Under the pieces are notes generated by a model that was given only the letters and a program-made list of their open reading frames with translations, was not told where the DNA came from and did no database searches. The position numbers and the translations under genes were made by a program. 64,000 nt of DNA from Bacillus sp. MM2020_4 (lineage in GTDB: Bacteria > Bacillota > Bacilli > Bacillales > Cytobacillaceae). Positions 43,420 to 53,749 of the stretch are shown here, one piece after another (position 1 is the stretch's first letter; every line of letters begins with the position of its first letter). Location of the stretch: the NCBI RefSeq assembly GCF_011250555.1, contig NZ_JAANMZ010000004.1:1-64000 (forward strand). Direction: 5' to 3'.

Positions 43420-44930
43420 TAATTCTTTTCAATTGGTTCGAATCTTTCCACAAACAATGCCAGTGTTCTTGTCATCACTCCTGTTGCACCCGCCGGGCCA
43501 AGATCATAGGCCTTAGAAGTGGTGGCTGTTCCAGCAATATCTAAATGTACCCATGGCGTACCTTCAGCAAACTCGCCAATGAAGGCACCGGCTACAAGGG
43601 CATGCCCTTCACTGCCCGGGGAATTATTCAAGTCTGCGACTTTACTGTTTCTCACACGCTCTTTCTCCGTCTCAAACAATGGTAAGAGCCACATTTGCTC
43701 ACCAGCCTCTACGGCAGCTTCAAGAACTTGTTCATATAGTGATTCATGATTTGTCATAGCACCCGTCGTATGCAATCCAAGTGCGGTGATCACTCCGCCG
43801 GTTAAAGTCGCTACATCGACCAAATAATTAGCCCCATGGTGTTTTGCATAGGTAACGGCGTCAGCCAGTACAAGACGGCCTTCTGCATCTGTATTTAACA
43901 CTTCAATTGTTTTCCCGCTCATTGATGTAATCACATCATCTGGTTTGAAGGCACCGCCGCTAATCATATTGTCTGTTGACGGGATGACAGCGACAACGTT
44001 TTGCTCCGGTCTGATTTCCCCGATAATTTCCATAGCACCCAGAACAGCGGCAGCACCGCCCATATCCGTCTTCATGCCGACAATCCCCGTTTTTGTTTTA
44101 ATGGAATAGCCGCCCGTATCAAAGGTAATACCCTTGCCGACTAAACCGATAACATCCGTCCATTCTTCTTTTCCTTGATATTTTAGGACGATCATCTTTG
44201 GTGGTTCTAAAGAACCCTGGTTGACAGCAAGCAATGCCCCCATGCCTAGCTTTTCAATATCCGCTTTATCGAGAATTTCCACTTCAAAGTCATACTTTGC
44301 AGCAAGCTCAGAAGCATAAGTAGCCATATCCGTTGCTGTAAGTAAGTTCCCAGGAATATTTACTAGTGTCCGGGCTGAATTCGTCCCCTTACCAAATGCG
44401 TAGCCAACCGACAGCGATATCTGAACATCCTCTACATCCATTGCCTCACTGTAAACGGTCACTTGCTCCATTCTCTTTTCCGGCTCATTCGATTTCTGTC
44501 GATAGCCATCAAACTGGTAGGTTGAAAGGGCAAATGCTTCACCCAATGCATGTGCTGCATCTAGGCCATCTAATTCCGGTGCAGTGAAGGAGTCTAAATA
44601 AACAGCTATTTCTTCAAGTTTACTTGCCTTCACTTCCTTAAAAATCTTGCCAAGCGCTTCTTTTAGTTTGTCAAAGGATAATTCCTTTTCCTTGCCAAGC
44701 CCAACAAACCAAATTCGTTTCGCTCCTAATTTTCCTAAGCTATGTACTTTACTAATACTTTTTGCCTTAGCAGAGATATCACCTGATTTAACTAACGCGG
44801 TCAATTGCCCGTCAAACCTGGCATCAAGTGCTGCCAACGATCCTGAGAATTTTTCAGGTCTATCAACTAAACCGATGATCAAGCCCTCATCTTGCGCTGA
44901 CAGGTCCCATTCTTTTTTTACATGAAACAT
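43419..44930 (-). CDS. pepA: Leucyl aminopeptidase PepA (YuiE)
   Basis: 503-aa M17 metallo-aminopeptidase. The N-terminal macro-like domain spans 1-170; the C-terminal catalytic domain has [33 protein letters not shown] (metal Lys and Asp) and the signature [17 protein letters not shown] near 345-361. Length is typical. It releases N-terminal residues from peptides in the cytosol. Position near yuiC-yuiB-yuiA follows B. subtilis, though a DUF309 gene takes the place of yuiD. Confidence 0.94.
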   Translation of the reverse strand: MFHVKKEWDLSAQDEGLIIGLVDRPEKFSGSLAALDARFDGQLTALVKSGDISAKAKSISKVHSLGKLGAKRIWFVGLGKEKELSFDKLKEALGKIFKEVKASKLEEIAVYLDSFTAPELDGLDAAHALGEAFALSTYQFDGYRQKSNEPEKRMEQVTVYSEAMDVEDVQISLSVGYAFGKGTNSARTLVNIPGNLLTATDMATYASELAAKYDFEVEILDKADIEKLGMGALLAVNQGSLEPPKMIVLKYQGKEEWTDVIGLVGKGITFDTGGYSIKTKTGIVGMKTDMGGAAAVLGAMEIIGEIRPEQNVVAVIPSTDNMISGGAFKPDDVITSMSGKTIEVLNTDAEGRLVLADAVTYAKHHGANYLVDVATLTGGVITALGLHTTGAMTNHESLYEQVLEAAVEAGEQMWLLPLFETEKERVRNSKVADLNNSPGSEGHALVAGAFIGEFAEGTPWVHLDIAGTATTSKAYDLGPAGATGVMTRTLALFVERFEPIEKN

Positions 44931-44993
44931 ATTTACACCACCTTTATCATTTTCTTCTATATTATAACGAAAGAAATAAAATATTTCGACCTT

Positions 44994-45377
44994 CTAATCA
45001 TCTTCCATGTACAGCACTAAATGAGGCAGCTTCGGCAAATTTCCAACTTGCTCAAAGGGAATCCGGTCGATGTTTTTCGGAAAAGTCGCTAGGCTTGCTT
45101 TAATAAAAGGATAAACCTTTTCTAAATCCAGTCCCCAGAATTTTGGACGGTAGGCCTGCAAATAGTCATATGCTGTTTGCATCATCACGCGAGCCCCCTT
45201 CACATTCCCGTATTCATAATGGTAGATGGCCACACTCATTTGCAATAATCCTTTTAAAAATAAATTGTCCTTCTCCGTCATCCACATTTCTTCCAGTAAG
45301 TCGTGGCATGTGTAATAGTCTCCTTCATTGAACGAGACAAAAAATTCATAGTACTCCATTGGGTAGCTATTCAGCAA
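44994..45377 (-). CDS. DUF309 family protein
   Basis: 127-aa helical protein: FFVSFNEGDYYTCHDLLEEMWM is the diagnostic DUF309 segment (His-Asp near 20-21 of the motif), followed by FLKGLLQMSVAIYHYEYGN. The conserved Cys-His-Asp suggests a metal or active site, but no function is known. B. subtilis has a related protein YpuF at another locus. Confidence 0.82.
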   Translation of the reverse strand: MLNSYPMEYYEFFVSFNEGDYYTCHDLLEEMWMTEKDNLFLKGLLQMSVAIYHYEYGNVKGARVMMQTAYDYLQAYRPKFWGLDLEKVYPFIKASLATFPKNIDRIPFEQVGNLPKLPHLVLYMEDD

Positions 45378-45418
45378 TTAGAATCCCCCCATTGTAACGT
45401 TTACTATTATTATAATGT

Positions 45419-45444
45419 AAAAAAACAGGCTGCTGCCTGCTTTT
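45419..45444 (-). terminator. Terminator of yuiC
   Basis: AAACAGGC and GCCTGCTTT arms with a short loop, T-run on the minus strand. Confidence 0.82.
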
Positions 45445-46054
45445 ATCTTTTTTCCGAACTAATATATTGTTGTCGGAATACCTGCAATGTTTTATCCTCG
45501 TTTAAGGCCTGCAATTGATCCTCAGTAATCTTTCCATTCCCGTTTTGAACGACATAAACTTCGACCTGTTTTTTACCCCAGTGTTTGTAAACATCATCGA
45601 CCGTTTCATAATAAAGGTCTAATTCGTTGCCCTTGATGGCGCCTCCCTTATCTGCCACAACTCCGTATCCATAGCCTGGAATAAAGAGGATCGTTCCAAT
45701 CGGAAATACAGTTAAATCTGCTGCTATAGTAGAAAATAAATCACGTTTTACTTTTACACCCGAGTAAGTAATTCCGTATTCAGGATGATTTTGTCTTTTT
45801 CCAGTTGATTCATAACCAGCAGTATATCCTGTGGCAGTAACTATATGTTTAGGGTATTTTGACCAATCAAAGGCATCCTCTAGCGATGGCGGCGTTGTTC
45901 CGGAAACCTCTTTACTTGACGTGATGGCCGACGCAAATTGAGCGATCAGTGTTTTAGCCTTTACGCCGGAAATAGATTGGAAGGTCGCTCCTAATGCCAT
46001 AAAGAAAAGACATGTCATGGCAAAGCGCTTTATCCAATTTTTCGTTTTACTCAT
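45443..46054 (-). CDS. yuiC: 3D-domain secreted protein YuiC
   Basis: 203-aa exported protein. N-terminal signal or anchor: basic KNWIKRF then a hydrophobic stretch to about 30. The 3D domain (about 75-170) shows [53 protein letters not shown] with the three conserved Asp. YuiC of B. subtilis is a small lytic transglycosylase of this fold, related to the MltA barrel. It ends with an extra [14 protein letters not shown] tail. Confidence 0.9.
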   Translation of the reverse strand: MSKTKNWIKRFAMTCLFFMALGATFQSISGVKAKTLIAQFASAITSSKEVSGTTPPSLEDAFDWSKYPKHIVTATGYTAGYESTGKRQNHPEYGITYSGVKVKRDLFSTIAADLTVFPIGTILFIPGYGYGVVADKGGAIKGNELDLYYETVDDVYKHWGKKQVEVYVVQNGNGKITEDQLQALNEDKTLQVFRQQYISSEKR

Positions 46055-46147
46055 TGAATTTTTTCACTCCTCCAAAATATTCATTCCCATTGTGAAAGGA
46101 ATTATACAAAAAGAGGAGGAAAAAAAGTGAAAGAGCTCTGTAGCTGG

Positions 46148-46188
46148 ACACAAAAAAAGACTCCTACCTAATGGTAAAAGTCTTAAAA
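46148..46188 (-). terminator. Terminator overlapping the end of yuiB
   Basis: AAAGACTCCTACC and GGTAAAAGTCTT arms, T7 on the minus strand. The hairpin overlaps the last codons of yuiB. Confidence 0.65.
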
Positions 46189-46506
46189 CATTTGATATCC
46201 ATTTTTCCGTAATAATTTTATCGTGAGCCCGGCGGCGATTGCCCCAGCTAGTCCGCTAATTAAAATGAGAATATCGGCAGTTGCTAATGAACTGAACCTT
46301 TTTCCAAGGTCTTGAAAGGCTGCACCGCTATTGGTAAAATACTCGCTAAAGCTGACTTTATCTACGATAAAAATGGCTACAATCGGGTATACGACCGCCA
46401 TCACCCATGACATTCTAAGGAGCATATTTAGGATAAATCCAATACCGAAAAATAAGACAAAAAATAGCACAATTGATATGATTAAAACAACGATGCTCAT
46501 TTGCAC
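46183..46506 (-). CDS. yuiB: YuiB-like membrane protein
   Basis: 107-aa protein with three predicted helices: about 5-30 (VVLIISIVLFFVLFFGIGFIL), 33-52 and 78-98. MRMSWVMAVVYPIV-type segment (LRMSWVMAVVYPIVAIF) is conserved in YuiB. Function unknown. The gene order yuiC-yuiB-yuiA is the same as in B. subtilis. Confidence 0.85.
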   Translation of the reverse strand: MQMSIVVLIISIVLFFVLFFGIGFILNMLLRMSWVMAVVYPIVAIFIVDKVSFSEYFTNSGAAFQDLGKRFSSLATADILILISGLAGAIAAGLTIKLLRKNGYQMF

Positions 46507-46637
46507 CCGAGATTCCCCCTTTATACATCAACATTTAGTGTACTGAATGTCTAAAAGGGAGTCAATAAAAGATGCCTTTTTGAGGAAAAAAAATAGCTCC
46601 TCCTCAATCAATCCGGAGAAGCATGGTTAAAAACCTT

Positions 46638-46763
46638 CTATTCCTTTTTCTTCCCTGTTCCACCACAGCATGAGCACGTTTCTGAACCTCCAAGTACCAA
46701 TTGAAAATAGCCGTTTCCGGCACAATAATCACAATTTTTTGTATCCACACTCTTCACTGTCAT
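46638..46763 (-). CDS. yuiA: YuiA-like small zinc-ribbon protein, 41 aa
   Basis: Frame starts MTVKSVDTKNCDYC and contains two CxxC/CxxCxGxG elements: CDYCAGNGYFQLVLGG and CSCCGGTGKKKE. This DnaJ-like zinc-binding pattern and the position beside yuiB identify YuiA. AAGGGGATG precedes the ATG. Short enough to be missed by ORF callers. Function unknown. Confidence 0.78.
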   Translation of the reverse strand: MTVKSVDTKNCDYCAGNGYFQLVLGGSETCSCCGGTGKKKE

Positions 46764-46941
46764 TCCAACATCCCCTTCGAATAATTAACCCAATTTTCTG
46801 ATAATATACCAAGAATTCTAGAAAAAGAAAAGCTCTAAATTCTTGCAAATCTTGAAAGGAAAGCGGATACATCATCAATTTTCTTTCATTTCCGAACTGT
46901 TACTCAAATTTTCAAAAGATTATGAAAATATCATTCAAAAT

Positions 46942-46972
46942 AAAAAGAGACAGGGAGCTCCTGTCTCTTTTG
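46942..46972 (-). terminator. Terminator of yumB
   Basis: AAAAGAGACAGG (46943-46954) pairs with CCTGTCTCTTTT (46960-46971). Confidence 0.88.
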
Positions 46973-46986
46973 GGAACCTTTTAAGA

Positions 46987-48204
46987 TTAAAAAACGTTAA
47001 ATTTCCCTTTTTTCATGACCAAACCAGCGCCGCCAATCATATAAAGGGCACGATTATCGACTACTTTTTTCATGAATGATGCTTTTGCACCAGTCAGTTT
47101 TTTACCAAAGACAACACCGATGGCGTCATCTTCACCAAGTGAGCAAACTGTTCCTTTATTATCAAAGGTGAAGGATTCAAGCTCAGTCTTGTTTCGAATG
47201 AGAGCACCAATGTTACGAGCTACAATCTCACCTTGCTGCATGGCAATTTGCGCTGTTGGCGGATATGGGCGATTGATTTCTTCATTAATGACCAATGAAC
47301 TGTCACCGATAATGAAGACATTATCAAATCCTGGAGCACGAAGATCAGGATTAACTTTTACACGGCCACGCATTGCTTCAAAACCGGATTTTTCAATAAT
47401 CGCATTTCCACGGACACCAGCAGCCCAAACAACTGTCTCAGCCTTAATTTCATACGGCTCTTCGTCGCCTTTTCCTACCAGAATCGCACCAGGAGAGGCT
47501 TCCTTAATAGCAGTACCAATCAAAAATTCCACGCCTTTACGCTCAAGCGTTGAAACCGCGTAGTTTACTAATTCAGGATCGAAGCCAGGTAACACAGTTG
47601 GAGCAGCTTCCACACAAGTGATTTTAACTTTATTAAAATCAACATCATACTCATGGCATAATTCAGGAATACGGTTGGTTAATTCGCCAAGGAATTCAAT
47701 TCCGGTAAAGCCTGCACCACCGACAACGATAGACAGACGATTCTCGTTCTTTTCTGCTTCCATATTATATGTGGCAAATTGATATTCAATATGCTCGCGC
47801 AATTGACGGGAAGAATTGACACTGGTAATACCAAATGCATATTCTTTAAGCCCTTTAATACCGAATGTTTCTGGTTCACCGCCAAGAGCGATAACAAGGT
47901 AGTCATAATTGACTTCCCCTTTTTCCAAGATCACTTTCTGTTCGTCCTTATTAATTTCAACTACTGTATCCTGAACAAAATCTACCTTGCTGCGGTCAAT
48001 CACATTACTAATATCATAACGAACCTTATCGTGATGCAATGTACCTGCAGAAGCCTCATGTAACCATGTAGTTTCGTAGTGGTAATCATTCTTATTCACT
48101 AATACAATATCCGCTTCATTTACACCGATTAATTTTTGCAAACGAACTGTTGTTAGTAGTCCGCCGTAACCTGCACCGAGAATAACTATTTTTGGCTTTC
48201 TCAA
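46987..48204 (-). CDS. yumB: Type II NADH dehydrogenase-like protein YumB
   Basis: 405-aa two-dinucleotide-binding flavoprotein. FAD motif [19 protein letters not shown] at the N-terminus; the NADH motif [19 protein letters not shown] near 165-183; [12 protein letters not shown] near 300. C-terminal part contains the membrane-surface segment [18 protein letters not shown]. It should oxidise NADH and reduce menaquinone without proton pumping. TTG start at 48204, 11 nt after AAAGGTGG, gives the family length; GTG 48219 overlaps the site. Confidence 0.92.
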   Translation of the reverse strand: MRKPKIVILGAGYGGLLTTVRLQKLIGVNEADIVLVNKNDYHYETTWLHEASAGTLHHDKVRYDISNVIDRSKVDFVQDTVVEINKDEQKVILEKGEVNYDYLVIALGGEPETFGIKGLKEYAFGITSVNSSRQLREHIEYQFATYNMEAEKNENRLSIVVGGAGFTGIEFLGELTNRIPELCHEYDVDFNKVKITCVEAAPTVLPGFDPELVNYAVSTLERKGVEFLIGTAIKEASPGAILVGKGDEEPYEIKAETVVWAAGVRGNAIIEKSGFEAMRGRVKVNPDLRAPGFDNVFIIGDSSLVINEEINRPYPPTAQIAMQQGEIVARNIGALIRNKTELESFTFDNKGTVCSLGEDDAIGVVFGKKLTGAKASFMKKVVDNRALYMIGGAGLVMKKGKFNVF

Positions 48205-48654
48205 CGTGATCACTTCCACCTTTATATTATATTTGAATAAATCCTCTTTTTCTTATCTTCCACTGCTCGAACCATTTTTATTTTGATTTGCGGAAAAATG
48301 TATGTGATAAAATTCACGAATATTGATAAAGAAAAAGAACTGAATCTAAGTACACAAGGAATGACAGAGTTTGTAAAATAATGAGCAATAGAAGGATTAG
48401 ACTTCCCAGCCATTCATAAAAATGTACTACTTTTGTCACAAAATCTTAACAATATATCCACAATACATCTTATGCTACTTTCACTCTATTTTCAAGCGAT
48501 TTATAGAAATTATTTAACAAAGTTTATTGGAAATTTTACATTTAAAAATGCAGATCCTTTTTTCCCAGTCAGAATATTTGATATAATGATGGGACGTTTT
48601 TTTAAATTGTGATATTATAGTGGATAGTATTACTACTAGTTGGGGGGATTCGGA
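48205..48654. other. 450-nt intergenic region between divergent yumB and yumC
   Basis: AT-rich, no convincing ORF. A TATAAT at 48582-48587 may be the yumC -10 box, but the matching -35 position is poor. Nothing else recognised. Confidence 0.5.
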
Positions 48655-49653
48655 GTGCAGGAAAATCAAAAAATTTATGATATTACTATCATCGGCGGCG
48701 GTCCTACCGGTCTGTTTACTGCCTTTTACGGGGGAATGAGACAAGCTTCCGTTAAAATCATTGAAAGCTTGCCACAGCTTGGCGGTCAATTGTCAGCCCT
48801 TTATCCTGAAAAGTACATTTATGATGTCGCCGGTTTTCCAAAAATCCGCGCACAAGAATTGATAAATAATTTAAAAGAACAAATGGCTAAATTTGAGCCA
48901 ACTGTTGCACTTGAGCAATCGGTTGAAAAATTGGAAAAGCAAGAAGATGGAACGTTTAAATTAACAACGAATAGCGAAGTTCACTATTCCAAGTCGATTA
49001 TCATCACTGCCGGAAACGGTGCCTTCCAACCGCGCCGACTAGAGCTTGATAGTGCGGTACAATATGAAAAGAAAAATCTTTATTATTTTATTGAAGACTT
49101 AAACCAATTTGCGGGTCAAAAAGTAGTTGTGTTTGGTGGCGGCGATTCTGCAGTTGACTGGGCATTAATGCTTGAGCCAATTGCCGAGAAGGTGACAATT
49201 GTTCACCGGCGTGATAAATTCCGCGCTCATGAACATAGCGTAGAAAATTTATATAACTCCAAGGTGGATGTGAAGACTCCATATGTTCCCGCAGAATTAA
49301 TTGGGGATGCAAACGGAATTAAACAAGTTGTGCTCGAAACGGTAAAAGGTGAAGAAAAGGTAGCGATTGATGTCGACGCTGTCATCTGTAACTACGGATT
49401 TGTTTCCTCCCTTGGTCCGATTAAAGAATGGGGTCTTGAAATCGAAAAGAATTCTATTGTCGTGAATTCAAAAATGGAAACGAATACACCGGGTATTTAT
49501 GCGGCTGGCGATATTTGTACCTATGATGGGAAAGTAAAATTAATTGCCTGTGGATTTGGTGAAGCACCGACTGCAGTAAATAACGCAAAATTCTTTATCG
49601 ATCCAAAAGCAAAAGTACAACCATTACACAGTTCTTCCATGTTTAATAAGTAA
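48655..49653 (+). CDS. yumC: Ferredoxin/flavodoxin-NADP+ reductase YumC
   Basis: 332-aa thioredoxin-reductase-like FNR. FAD motif [24 protein letters not shown] domain with [19 protein letters not shown] and [14 protein letters not shown]; no CxxC pair, as expected for this FNR class; C-terminal [34 protein letters not shown] 48655 follows GGGGGATT by 7 nt and gives the expected length; the in-frame TTG at 48640 precedes the site. It passes electrons between NADPH and ferredoxin or flavodoxin. Confidence 0.96.
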   Translation: MQENQKIYDITIIGGGPTGLFTAFYGGMRQASVKIIESLPQLGGQLSALYPEKYIYDVAGFPKIRAQELINNLKEQMAKFEPTVALEQSVEKLEKQEDGTFKLTTNSEVHYSKSIIITAGNGAFQPRRLELDSAVQYEKKNLYYFIEDLNQFAGQKVVVFGGGDSAVDWALMLEPIAEKVTIVHRRDKFRAHEHSVENLYNSKVDVKTPYVPAELIGDANGIKQVVLETVKGEEKVAIDVDAVICNYGFVSSLGPIKEWGLEIEKNSIVVNSKMETNTPGIYAAGDICTYDGKVKLIACGFGEAPTAVNNAKFFIDPKAKVQPLHSSSMFNK

Positions 49654-49656
49654 AAG

Positions 49657-49687
49657 AAAAGGCGTCCATATGGGCGCCTTTATTTTT
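49657..49687 (+). terminator. Terminator of yumC
   Basis: AAGGCGTCC and GGGCGCCTT arms around CATAT, followed by a T-run. Confidence 0.8.
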
Positions 49688-49690
49688 GGA

Positions 49691-50056
49691 TTAGCATTCC
49701 TCTGGTGTACCGGTTGCTGTTGCAGTCCGGAACGATGAACCGCAGCCACATGATGCAATGGCATTTGGATTATCAATGGTGAATCCGCCGCCCATCATGG
49801 ACTCTTTATAATCAATTTTTGTACCTTGAAGAATTGCGGCACTTTCTTTATCAACGATCACATGGATGCCATGCTGTTCAAACTGAAGATCATCCTCGTT
49901 TACCTCGTGTTCAAAACCCATGCCATAAGACAAACCGCTGCATCCGCCGCCCTTTACACTCACGCGTAAAAAGGCACCTTCTTCTTCATTATGCTTCATC
50001 ATTTCTTTTACATGTAGTGATGCCGCTTCCGTTACGATTACCACTTCGTTACTCAT
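49691..50056 (-). CDS. yutM: HesB/IscA-type iron-sulfur carrier YutM
   Basis: 121-aa A-type carrier. The three conserved cysteines are in GGGCSGLSYGMGF and the C-terminal ASCGCGSSF. Start set at MSNEVVIVTEAA, with GGGGGAG before it; the longer frame upstream is not supported. It probably ferries [2Fe-2S] or [4Fe-4S] clusters to apo-proteins; lipoyl synthase and other Fe-S genes lie nearby. Confidence 0.92.
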   Translation of the reverse strand: MSNEVVIVTEAASLHVKEMMKHNEEEGAFLRVSVKGGGCSGLSYGMGFEHEVNEDDLQFEQHGIHVIVDKESAAILQGTKIDYKESMMGGGFTIDNPNAIASCGCGSSFRTATATGTPEEC

Positions 50057-50232
50057 CAAAACTCCCCCTTTTGGAAAAGGTGTTTCCATAATTGATGTTG
50101 TCTGGGACGCCATATCGTTTTCCAAGGCCTTTATTATAGTATATACACTTGGTACCGGGTACTCAAATGTTTAGATTCTTCTTTTTAACATATGCTACCT
50201 ATATATAAAAAGAGAGCGGTATGCTCCCTTTT

Positions 50233-50267
50233 TCGTCTAGCTGCAGCGCCTAGGCGCTTCCGCCTTT
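50233..50267. repeat. Short derivative of the ~148-bp GC-rich intergenic element
   Basis: On the minus strand it starts with a GCGGAAGCGCC block and ends with GCTGCAGCTAGAC, matching the two ends of the element at 56319-56466 (AGCGGAAGCGCC and GCTGGAGCTAGAC) joined with almost nothing between. The joint GCGCCTAGGCGC is palindromic. It looks like an internal deletion. Confidence 0.65.
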
Positions 50268-50268
50268 A

Positions 50269-50508
50269 TTAAAACATTGGATTTTCTTCAAGGTATTGGT
50301 AAATGTTATCGACCAGTTCATCTGGTGTGTTTCCGGTTACGACCTCACCGTTAACAAGAGCAAATAGTGTGACGGCACATTTCCCGCAGTACCCAAGGCA
50401 TCCATATTCAATAATATCCAAGTTAGGATCTTTTTGTAGTTTTTCAAGTGCCCTTTGAGCACCGTTTGCCAAGTTGCTTATACAAAATTCAATGATCGGT
50501 TTAAACAT
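50269..50508 (-). CDS. yuzB: YuzB-like thioredoxin-fold protein (DUF1450)
   Basis: 79-aa protein: [21 protein letters not shown], then [24 protein letters not shown] with four Cys in a [2Fe-2S] thioredoxin-like arrangement (Cys9 plus CxxxCGKC). It may bind an Fe-S cluster and act in redox transfer. Order yutM-yuzB-yutJ is as in B. subtilis. Confidence 0.9.
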   Translation of the reverse strand: MFKPIIEFCISNLANGAQRALEKLQKDPNLDIIEYGCLGYCGKCAVTLFALVNGEVVTGNTPDELVDNIYQYLEENPMF

Positions 50509-50709
50509 GTAATCACCTCTCCACCACTCATTATCCTACTCCATTTAACAGGCTCCGTCAATTATCATAATCATGGCATAAGTGTCAAGAAAAGCATGAA
50601 AGATGTTGTTATTTTGACACAATTTAGATATACTCTATTGTGGTTATTAAAACAGAAAAATTATCTATCTATACTTATGAAAACCGGTTAAACGAAGGGG
50701 AATAAAAAA

Positions 50710-51777
50710 ATGAAAAACCTTGTCATTCTTGGTGGCGGATATGGCGGGATGAAGATATTAAGCGAACTTCTTCCCAACCATTTACCTGAGGACGTAACGA
50801 TTTACTTAGTCGACCGCGTCCCCTACCATTGCTTAAAAACAGAGTATTACGCATTAGCTGCTGGCACGATTTCTGATAAGGAAGTACGTGTTGCTTTTCC
50901 CGAACATCCCCGTTTGGTGGTAAAGTACGGTGAAGTTACCGGGATCGATACAATTGGTCGAAAAATAAACATGGCGGATGCCGAACCACTTGCCTATGAT
51001 GACCTAATCATCGGTCTTGGTTGTGAGGATAAGTATCATGGGGTACCGGGTGCAGAACAATTCACCTACAGTATTCAAAGTATTGAAAAAGCCCGTCGCA
51101 CATACTCAGTGCTAAATAATCTAGGCCCTGGCTCTGTTGTGGGAATTGTTGGTGCCGGCTTAAGCGGGGTTGAATTAGCGAGTGAATTAAGTGAAAGCCG
51201 TGAAGACCTGAATATCAAGTTATTTGACCGTGGGAAGCATATTCTTTCGGCCTTTCCGGAGCGGTTAAGTAAATATGTTGAAAATTGGTTTGTTCGAAAC
51301 AATGTTGAGATTATTAATAATTCCAATATTACTAAGGTGGAAGAAAATCGGATCTATAATCATGATGAACCTATTGATTGTGATGTCATTGTTTGGACTG
51401 CAGGCATTCAGGCCAATAAAATCGCCCGGGACATGGATAGCGAAAAAGATCGGTCAGGAAGGTTGATCGTAACCCAGCACCATCATCTCCCTAATGATGA
51501 ACATATTTTTATCGTAGGTGACTGTGCCAGCTCCCCACATGCCCCTAGTGCTCAACTAGCGGAAGGACAGGCAGAACAAATCGCTGAGGTATTGAAGAAA
51601 CGCTGGAACGGAGAACCAGTACCGGAAAGCTTCCCTCCAATTAAATTAAAAGGCGTTCTTGGCTCTCTCGGGAAAAAACAAGGCTTTGGGATGATGGCAG
51701 ATCGTGCTATCACAGGACGTGTCGCCCGAATGTTAAAATCAGGGATCTTGTGGATGTATAAGTTTCATAATGGATAA
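50710..51777 (+). CDS. yutJ: NADH dehydrogenase-like protein YutJ
   Basis: 355-aa flavoprotein of the type II NADH dehydrogenase family, paralogue of YumB. NLVILGGGYGGMKILSEL binds FAD; VGIVGAGLSGVELASELSE near 145-163 binds NADH; HIFIVGDCASSPHAPSAQ and LKGVLGSLGKKQGFG near the C-terminus. AAGGGG lies before the ATG. With YumB this gives two NDH-2-like proteins within 5 kb; substrates may differ. Confidence 0.92.
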   Translation: MKNLVILGGGYGGMKILSELLPNHLPEDVTIYLVDRVPYHCLKTEYYALAAGTISDKEVRVAFPEHPRLVVKYGEVTGIDTIGRKINMADAEPLAYDDLIIGLGCEDKYHGVPGAEQFTYSIQSIEKARRTYSVLNNLGPGSVVGIVGAGLSGVELASELSESREDLNIKLFDRGKHILSAFPERLSKYVENWFVRNNVEIINNSNITKVEENRIYNHDEPIDCDVIVWTAGIQANKIARDMDSEKDRSGRLIVTQHHHLPNDEHIFIVGDCASSPHAPSAQLAEGQAEQIAEVLKKRWNGEPVPESFPPIKLKGVLGSLGKKQGFGMMADRAITGRVARMLKSGILWMYKFHNG

Positions 51778-51778
51778 T

Positions 51779-51818
51779 AAAAAGAAGAAGCATTCCGTCA
51801 AGAATGCCTCTTCTTTTT
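51779..51818. terminator. Bidirectional terminator between yutJ and yuzD
   Basis: AAGAAGAAGCATTC pairs with GAATGCCTCTTCTT, flanked by A and T runs. Confidence 0.85.
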
Positions 51819-52143
51819 ACATTGCTCTATACCCATACTTCTCAAGTTCAGCAAAAATGGTTTTTAACCGCGGGTTGCCTTCGCCGACGATTTTTTCTTT
51901 AATGACGACGACAGGGTAAAACATGTCCTCATCGATTACTCTTTGGGCGAAAGATACTTTTTCACTCTCACCTGTTGGCTGATGAATATCCACATACGTC
52001 ATCTTAAACGGTTGTTCTGGGAATTTCCTAGCAATCGCTGCTTCCAGCCATTCAAATGTTTCTTTGGAAGAAGGTAAATTCACACAGCTTGGGCATAGAG
52101 TTTGTGCCCCATAAAGAACAATTTCCACTTCCTTGCTATTCAT
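51817..52143 (-). CDS. yuzD: YuzD-like thioredoxin-fold protein (DUF1462)
   Basis: 108-aa protein with YGAQTLCPSCVNLPSSKETFEWLEAAI; the CPSC redox pair is near residues 16-19. MTYVDIHQPTGE and FYPVVVIKEKIVGEGNP match DUF1462. ATG 52143 is chosen after CAGGAATG; two extra codons upstream are possible. It may be a disulfide or Fe-S related factor; it is convergent with yutJ and divergent from the Fe-S scaffold gene yutI. Confidence 0.9.
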   Translation of the reverse strand: MNSKEVEIVLYGAQTLCPSCVNLPSSKETFEWLEAAIARKFPEQPFKMTYVDIHQPTGESEKVSFAQRVIDEDMFYPVVVIKEKIVGEGNPRLKTIFAELEKYGYRAM

Positions 52144-52283
52144 AAAAATCATTCCTGTCGTTTTTCTTTCATTTTACTATAAATACTAGGGAAATGTATG
52201 TAAATGTGTATTTTCCTAATTTCTGAGAATGGATTTTTGCCACGGATGACATTATAATGTAAGTAGGAAAGGAGTCGATTAAC

Positions 52284-52520
52284 ATGGAAGAACAAGAAAT
52301 GTTTGGGCAAGTTCAAGAAGTATTAGATAAATTACGTCCATTTCTTCTTCGCGATGGCGGGGATTGCGAATTAGTAGATGTAGAGGATGGTATTGTTAAG
52401 CTCCGCTTGCTTGGTGCCTGTGGTACCTGCCCAAGCTCTACAATCACATTAAAAGCCGGCATTGAAAGGGCTCTTTTAGAAGAAGTCCCTGGTGTTGTGG
52501 AAGTAGAACAAGTATTCTAA
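52284..52520 (+). CDS. yutI: NifU C-terminal-like Fe-S scaffold YutI
   Basis: 78-aa NifU-like protein: [26 protein letters not shown] and the cluster ligands [14 protein letters not shown] (CxxC). Single-domain form, as in Firmicutes. It assembles or carries [4Fe-4S] clusters. AGGAGTCG precedes the ATG, and a strong terminator follows. Confidence 0.94.
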   Translation: MEEQEMFGQVQEVLDKLRPFLLRDGGDCELVDVEDGIVKLRLLGACGTCPSSTITLKAGIERALLEEVPGVVEVEQVF

Positions 52521-52533
52521 TGAATGTATTTCA

Positions 52534-52563
52534 AAGCGATTGCCACAAAAGGCAATCGCTTTA
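52534..52563. terminator. Terminator between yutI and yutH
   Basis: AAAGCGATTGCC (52534-52545) pairs with GGCAATCGCTTT (52552-52563). Confidence 0.9.
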
Positions 52564-52568
52564 TTTAT

Positions 52569-53582
52569 TTAACCAAAAAGCCACTCCAGCTGTGGCAAAT
52601 TCAACTGTTTAACCGGCGCACCCGATAGTTGAAAGAATCCGGCCAAGAACCGCTCATATTCACTTGATTGCCGTAAAATCTTACTTAACCTTTCCTCCAA
52701 CACCTTTTTTTCCTGTTCAGAACGGGTGATATAATAGCTCTCAACACAGTCAAAATAATGCAGTGGAAAAACAAGTCGTGAATAGAGTAACCGCCAAGAA
52801 AAGGACGATAATGGTGAGATGCTTTGGTACTCCTCGAAAAACTGCCTTAATTCTACATCGTACGTTTGGATATTGCGAAAATACCTCTCCCTTGTCCACT
52901 CGGCCAAATCACGGCTTCGATGGTCAAAAACCCAATCAAACGGATTTTTAATCGTGTATTGATTATGGGGCCCCCATGTTTTATGGGTAAAACGTTCATG
53001 ACAAACGGTCCCGCTATCCGTTTCTAACGGTTCATCATCAATCTCCGTGTCAACTAAATATTGAATCGCATTTTCCGTTAGTCCAAGGTAATAGGGAAAA
53101 GAGTCAATAAACATCCGTTCAAACTCATCCTCAGGTGTTTGAAAGAGGAGGCCATTCCAAACTCCCTCCATTTGCTCCAGGCGCCTTTCCCATAAAGCCT
53201 TCCATTCCCCAATCCTGCTTGAACGTTCTATTTGGAAAGGAACCCTTCGGCCCCGCTCATGGAATTTAGCCAGCTTCCGTCCCAATTTCATTTTCCTTTG
53301 CTCTTCCATCTGCCGGTTAGCTAACACGCAATACTTATTTTGTTCCCAGGTAGTAATTAACTGTCCTTCCTTTGACGGCAAAAAGATCGGAACATGTTGG
53401 TCACCATAATTTCGTAAATGCTCCGCAATTTTTTCAAGCTCGGTAATATCAGCCTCTTCCTTACCTGTCGGGCTTGAAATTAAATACAGCCAGCCATTGC
53501 CTCTCAGTGCGTCATAAGCATCTAATTTTACATACTCTTCTACTGTGATCCCATATTGGTTTTCAAGCATTTTTTGAAGCAT
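52569..53582 (-). CDS. yutH: Spore coat-associated kinase-like protein YutH
   Basis: 337-aa protein of the CotS/CotI/YutH family, which has an aminoglycoside-phosphotransferase-like fold. Visible: KLAKFHERGRRVP near 103-115, VCHERFTHKTWGPHN near 195-209 (catalytic-loop position, without a clear HxD), and NPFDWVFDHRSRDLAEW near 218-234, where a metal-binding Asp is expected. AAGGTGGG lies before the ATG. Family members are phosphorylating or structural parts of the spore coat; this one's kinase activity is uncertain. Confidence 0.87.
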   Translation of the reverse strand: MLQKMLENQYGITVEEYVKLDAYDALRGNGWLYLISSPTGKEEADITELEKIAEHLRNYGDQHVPIFLPSKEGQLITTWEQNKYCVLANRQMEEQRKMKLGRKLAKFHERGRRVPFQIERSSRIGEWKALWERRLEQMEGVWNGLLFQTPEDEFERMFIDSFPYYLGLTENAIQYLVDTEIDDEPLETDSGTVCHERFTHKTWGPHNQYTIKNPFDWVFDHRSRDLAEWTRERYFRNIQTYDVELRQFFEEYQSISPLSSFSWRLLYSRLVFPLHYFDCVESYYITRSEQEKKVLEERLSKILRQSSEYERFLAGFFQLSGAPVKQLNLPQLEWLFG

Positions 53583-53749
53583 CTATAGTCCCACCTTTTT
53601 TCAGACCTTCTCTATTGTCATGTATATGTATCGATTTCAAAAAACTTGTTGTTTTTCAAAGAGTACGCCTAGTTTAAATAGGATTTTTCCCTTCAAAATT
53701 GCATAGAGTATATATATAGTGGAAATCCAAAGAAAAGGGGATTATCGAA

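Noticed and set aside
48222-48413. 63-codon minus-strand ORF upstream of yumB
   Set aside because: No start signal or recognised domain; lies in AT-rich promoter DNA.
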